Below are positions 6,009 through 9,055 of a DNA stretch of 9,055 nucleotides, in pieces; position 1 is the stretch's first letter; every line of letters begins with the position of its first letter. The notes below the pieces were generated by a model that saw nothing but the letters and a program-made list of their open reading frames with translations, ran no database searches and was not told the origin of the DNA. This DNA is from JBGTKH01 sp041744735 (lineage in GTDB: Bacteria; Planctomycetota; Planctomycetia; Pirellulales; Pirellulaceae): the NCBI GenBank assembly GCA_041744735.1, contig JBGTKH010000567.1, forward strand, positions 1-9,055, given 5' to 3'. The position numbers were made by a program, and so were the translations under genes.

Positions 6009-8555
6009 TCAATAACCGGCTCCAATATCCAATTCCGATGGCAGCAGTCTCAACGAATCGTAATTGTCGATGCCGTCTTCGTTGAACTTTTCTTCGAGTT
6101 GTGCCAGCCGCGATTTCAATTGGTTGTGGGCCTTGCGGCACTCGATTTCCAAAGATCGGTTCTCCAGGTCGGCGAACACATTGGAGAAGTTGATCAGCAG
6201 CTTGGTATAACGCACTCGCGACGTCGCCATGGCCACGCAGGCCAGCGACCGCCATTCATCAATCGCACTCGGGCCGCCGTCCTTGGGGACCTGTACCTTG
6301 TTGATCCTTGGATCGAGCGCCAGCCGGACGCCGGTGGTGCCGTAGACCTCGTGGCGAATGATCAGATGATGCATGGTGTCCGCGATGAAGCGGGACAGGC
6401 CGCTGCGGGTCTTGAACTTCGCGTAGCGGGCGGGCAATTCACGCGGGAACAACGAACTCAGATTGGCGAACAGCGATTGCACGCACTCGTCGGCACGCAC
6501 CGTGGCGTCGTCCGCATAGGTCGCGTTGACGATCGTGGTCGCGTATTCGTTCCAGATCGAGAAATACTCCTTCTCCCACACGAGGCTTGACCGTGGCAGG
6601 ACGTCCTCAAGTTTCGCGCCCGCCCTGCCGGCCAACAGGACGGCTTCACGATGTTCAAAATCCTCGTCACGTCCCAATTGATATTCACTAAACCGGTCAT
6701 TCAGATGTCGCATCAATTCGCTGTTGGTCGTGGCGAAAATCTGTGGAAACACGGCCCCATCTTCCAATAAGTTCTGAGTCGTGAGTTCCTCAGCCAACTC
6801 GTGAGCATACAGGTGTGGAAACAGCATTAGGCGGACAGGATGATCCCAGCGCCGTTTTGCATCGAAGGAATTGAACATCGCAACCTCGACGAGATTCAAT
6901 CCCATGTGAATCTCCGCGAGGTGCTTGCCGCTGACTACGTAGAAGTACAGTGACGCCAGGATGACATCTTCGGCATGCCGAAAAGCCGCATCATTCGGAT
7001 CAACTGGGATTTCCCGACTGCTGCCAACATCAGAAACCGAGCACAACGCCAATTGCTGATAGCTATCGTCGATCTCAATATAGGCTACGCCGCCATATCT
7101 CTCATAGTCTGGCTTGGTCTCGTAGGCTTCGAGGAATCGAAAGTCCATCTTGAATCGAGTCGTGCCGCTGGGCGAAGTGGGTTCAATGGCTTCAATGAAT
7201 GGCCCCGCAATTCCATATTCCACCAGATAAGCCAGCAACTGCCCTTGCTGATAAGCCTCGACGGCGCTATCAGGCGTGGACTGAATCCCCGGACCTCGAA
7301 CACCCGACTCGATCTGAAACCATCCGAACGAGGGTATGTAGATGCGCCGCAGCAGCCACCGCGGCCAATAGTGACTGCCGTCGCTCCACGGTTCCATTCT
7401 CGGTTTGTCCCTTAAGGGCACGTGAATGTTTGCAAATGGGAATAGGCGGTTTGCCTCGCTACCGATGGCAAAAACATATTCGACCAGCCGAGTCAGATAA
7501 CCATATGCGTGCACCTTCAGGGTTAAAGCTTCGTCCAGGCACGGCACACTAATGGGATACGAAAGGTTGCGGGAATGAGCCACATGGTAGGGAAGTACCT
7601 TAAGCCGTTTCAACTGATCCTCCTTGCCCCGATAAAGGACGCTCAATCTTTCCGGCCGTGGAACTTGAAGTCCGCCAGCAACGATTAAGTAGAAAAACGG
7701 CCAAGTCGCGCTAGCCAGGACGCTGCGTGCCACGTTCCAGGTCTTTGGGATAAAGTAGAACCCAATGATTAAGCCGGCAATCACGCCCAGCACCAAGGCC
7801 ATCCAGCGGCGCAAAAAGGGAACGGCAGGAATCCAGGCTTCGGAAAACGCGAACTGAGGAAAGTACGCCGCCTTGTCTTCGATTCTTTGGTACGCCAGCA
7901 AGAGTAATACGACAGAAGCAATGGCGAGTAAATGAAACACGGTGCTGCGTTCCGGCGTCTCAGATCCAGCAACGACGGTGGCGAAGAGCGTGACGGCTGT
8001 GCCGACTAATAACCACTTCGTCATCGGCTCGGCCGGCAGGGACGTTGAATACGAAACTAGGGAAAGCTGCCCAACAAGTCCCAATAGAAACAAAATAGCT
8101 GCGAGTCGCGGCGGCCGCTGGAATAGCAAAACCACCCAGAGCATGCCAGCCAGGAAACCAGCCACGATGATCAAGTAAATCGCGATCGCCGGCCTGGGAA
8201 ATGTCAGGATACAGAAGGCCACGTAAACTGATCCAAAGACGAAAGGTAAGTTCGCGGCCCGCACTGACTGAATGAATATTCCCGTCGCCGAATGAAATAG
8301 CTGATAGGGCCGGAACGTCGCGATGAGCCACAACTCATAGAGGAAACCAAGAATGCTTCCAAACGCCGTGAACAGAAATGGCGCCCATGCCCAGATTGGC
8401 AATTCACTTGAATATGCCAATGCTACACAGGACGCAACCGCAAATAGCAACAAGCTGATGGCTGACAACCAAGGGCCAATGCGGGAAAACTCCGGTGGCA
8501 CGGGCAGTATAAATTTTTCGTTGCCGGGAGGAATAATCTCGATATTCGCACTCAT
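6009..8555 (-). CDS. Polytopic membrane protein with C-terminal lipoxygenase-like domain
   Basis: The protein has 848 residues. The start at 8555 is chosen because GGAG (8565-8568) lies 9 nt upstream; an in-frame ATG at 8765 would add 70 residues overlapping the DUF4062 remnant. Residues 28-297 hold about nine hydrophobic helices (about 28-48, 53-78, 103-119, 123-145, 151-170, 180-197, 205-222, 250-268, 279-297). Residues about 330-848 match lipoxygenases, which oxygenate polyunsaturated fatty acids using a non-haem iron. Matches include FQIESGVRGPGI (AGVNP-like region) and H545-x4-H550, with HPVRLMLFPH at 572-581 (family pattern HPxxxLLxPH). IWNEYATTIV is followed by a D-D..V..D-E segment. 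The third histidine, H735, is 190 residues after the first (191 in soybean LOX-1, H499 to H690). The C-terminus has YDSLR then PS, with the PS ten residues from the end as in mammalian enzymes. Oddities: the fourth ligand position is G739 and the last residue is Tyr, not Ile. No PLAT domain is seen. By eye, AT content is higher than in neighbouring genes, suggesting transfer. Enzyme activity is unproven. Confidence 0.85.
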   Translation of the reverse strand: MSANIEIIPPGNEKFILPVPPEFSRIGPWLSAISLLLFAVASCVALAYSSELPIWAWAPFLFTAFGSILGFLYELWLIATFRPYQLFHSATGIFIQSVRAANLPFVFGSVYVAFCILTFPRPAIAIYLIIVAGFLAGMLWVVLLFQRPPRLAAILFLLGLVGQLSLVSYSTSLPAEPMTKWLLVGTAVTLFATVVAGSETPERSTVFHLLAIASVVLLLLAYQRIEDKAAYFPQFAFSEAWIPAVPFLRRWMALVLGVIAGLIIGFYFIPKTWNVARSVLASATWPFFYLIVAGGLQVPRPERLSVLYRGKEDQLKRLKVLPYHVAHSRNLSYPISVPCLDEALTLKVHAYGYLTRLVEYVFAIGSEANRLFPFANIHVPLRDKPRMEPWSDGSHYWPRWLLRRIYIPSFGWFQIESGVRGPGIQSTPDSAVEAYQQGQLLAYLVEYGIAGPFIEAIEPTSPSGTTRFKMDFRFLEAYETKPDYERYGGVAYIEIDDSYQQLALCSVSDVGSSREIPVDPNDAAFRHAEDVILASLYFYVVSGKHLAEIHMGLNLVEVAMFNSFDAKRRWDHPVRLMLFPHLYAHELAEELTTQNLLEDGAVFPQIFATTNSELMRHLNDRFSEYQLGRDEDFEHREAVLLAGRAGAKLEDVLPRSSLVWEKEYFSIWNEYATTIVNATYADDATVRADECVQSLFANLSSLFPRELPARYAKFKTRSGLSRFIADTMHHLIIRHEVYGTTGVRLALDPRINKVQVPKDGGPSAIDEWRSLACVAMATSRVRYTKLLINFSNVFADLENRSLEIECRKAHNQLKSRLAQLEEKFNEDGIDNYDSLRLLPSELDIGAGY

Positions 8556-8564
8556 GTTGCCGTA

Positions 8565-8568
8565 CTCC
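8565..8568 (-). promoter_or_regulatory. Ribosome binding site deciding the lipoxygenase-like start
   Basis: On the minus strand the sequence reads CTGGAGTACGGCAAC directly before ATG, with GGAG 9 nt from the start codon at 8555. This favours the 848-residue form over the longer in-frame alternative starting at 8765. Confidence 0.6.
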
Positions 8569-8654
8569 AGGACCGCGTCGTGCCGCACGAGGCGACACGT
8601 TTCTCGTCGGATGCGATTAGTTTGGGATTCCGACGTCGTCGCGCAGGTTGAGTA

Positions 8655-8683
8655 ATTACAGGATAATCGCGGCCACGTAGCAA
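8655..8683 (-). promoter_or_regulatory. Candidate sigma70-type promoter for the lipoxygenase-like gene
   Basis: On the minus strand, TTGCTA (8678-8683, 4 of 6 to TTGACA), a 17-bp spacer and TGTAAT (8655-8660, 5 of 6 to TATAAT) precede the start codon by about 95 bp. It lies to the left of the right-hand repeat block, so it would belong to the inserted segment and not to the DUF4062 gene. Match by eye only. Confidence 0.35.
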
Positions 8684-8711
8684 TGGAAGGAAAGACGTCG
8701 ATTTTGTAACA

Positions 8712-8874
8712 CCGAACCGCCAATCGCCTTGCAATCCCAACCATGACTACTAAGCACCGCCGCACTATGATGGCTTTCAGTCACCGAGATGGAATACAAC
8801 CGGGCCGTCGAGCGCGGCATCCCGCGGCTGATCTTCTTCATGCACGACGATCATCCGGTCCGGGCCGCCGACGT
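8712..8874 (+). repeat. Right direct-repeat block flanking the lipoxygenase gene
   Basis: This is the partner of the block at 5842-6005, in the same orientation. Segment 8712-8773 (81% identical to the left copy) includes the 30 bp before the DUF4062 start and its first ten codons. Segment 8841-8874 (33 of 34 identical) encodes the DHPVRAADV stretch. The near-identity of the second segment contrasts with the divergence of the first, so the two may have different histories. Confidence 0.8.
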
Positions 8875-9055
8875 GGAAACGGGGGACGGCACCGCCAAGT
8901 TGAAGAAGCTGAAAGAGCGAATCGGCGAGCAGCGGGTCGCCGGGTTCTTCCAATCGCGGGCCGATCTGCGGGCGCTGGTCATCGATTCGCTGTCGCGCGG
9001 CCGCGAGAGCAACGCCGCCGAGTTCCATTACGTCTGCCCCATCCCGCCGCCGCCC
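8743..9055 (+). pseudogene. Internally deleted, frameshifted DUF4062 gene, running off the window
   Basis: From ATG 8743 the frame reads MTTKHRRTMM and then leaves the family sequence. The DUF4062 continuation resumes one frame away at about 8780, with ITEMEYNRAVERG recognisable around the in-frame ATG at 8789. From there it is open to the window end: MEYNRAVERGIPRLIFFMHD, HPVRAADVETGDG, KLKKLKERIGEQRVAGFF, RADLRALVIDSLSRG, then FHYVCPIPPPP. About 60 residues between the N-terminal strand and ITEMEYNRA are missing compared with intact DUF4062 proteins. That DUF4062 ending commonly leads into a nucleotide-binding STAND module, so the downstream gene may be long. Translation from ATG 8789 is possible, but no Shine-Dalgarno precedes it and the VSST region would be lost. 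A pseudogene is the likelier reading; whether the remainder is intact lies outside the window. Confidence 0.65.

Noticed and set aside
5678..6085. Plus-strand open frame of 135 codons spanning the intergenic hairpin, the DUF4062 remnant and the lipoxygenase 3' end
   Set aside because: Only residues encoded by 5873 to about 5980 resemble a protein family; the rest is intergenic DNA and antisense of another gene, so it is not one functional protein.
8556..8765. 70-residue N-terminal extension of the lipoxygenase-like protein from an ATG at 8765
   Set aside because: It is antisense to the DUF4062 remnant, low in family-like or membrane features, and lacks a Shine-Dalgarno. The ATG at 8555 has GGAG at good spacing and directly precedes the membrane domain.
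5972..8874. Classical transposon with target-site duplication (the 34-bp repeats as TSDs)
   Set aside because: The right repeat is preceded by a second copy of the DUF4062 start region, which a simple insertion would not create. No transposase or terminal inverted repeats are seen in the segment.

Overview
The window reads like a stretch of a planctomycete chromosome (Pirellulales-like). This is an inference from the moderately high GC content, the type of BrnT-like/XRE toxin-antitoxin pair, the DUF4062 sequence, and short GTAC-rich and AGGCT-type intergenic repeats. No rRNA or other taxonomic marker is present, so the assignment is tentative.

Layout. At the left edge (1-360, +) is the C-terminal end of an unrecognised, strongly C-biased gene. 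Next is a compact two-gene toxin-antitoxin module (450-1064, +): a BrnT-like toxin and an XRE-type antitoxin 9 bp apart, with a 7-2-7 inverted repeat just upstream that is a good candidate operator. Converging on it from the other strand is a complete single-chain pyruvate carboxylase (1182-4625, -). A repeat-bearing intergenic region (4626-4847) separates it from an SDR oxidoreductase (4848-5630, -). The interval 5631-5872 holds two hairpin-forming inverted repeats and no gene.

The right third is the unusual part. A minus-strand gene (6009-8555) encodes 848 residues: about nine transmembrane helices, then a divergent but recognisable lipoxygenase catalytic domain. Three iron-ligand histidines fall at near-canonical spacing (H545, H550, H735), and the C-terminus has the usual Y-x-x-L...P-S layout. 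The terminal residue, however, is Tyr instead of Ile, and the fourth ligand position is Gly. I know of no described family that joins a polytopic membrane domain to a lipoxygenase in this way.

This gene is bracketed by two broken, directly oriented copies of the beginning of a DUF4062 gene (DUF4062 often precedes STAND/NTPase modules). The left remnant (5873-6005) ends 3 bp from the lipoxygenase stop codon. The right one (8743-9055) has lost an internal piece, is frameshifted near its start, and then runs open to the window edge. The arrangement suggests insertion or rearrangement at a DUF4062 locus.

The pyruvate carboxylase (anaplerosis) and the SDR are ordinary metabolic genes. The toxin-antitoxin module and the lipoxygenase/DUF4062 block look like accessory DNA on either side of them.
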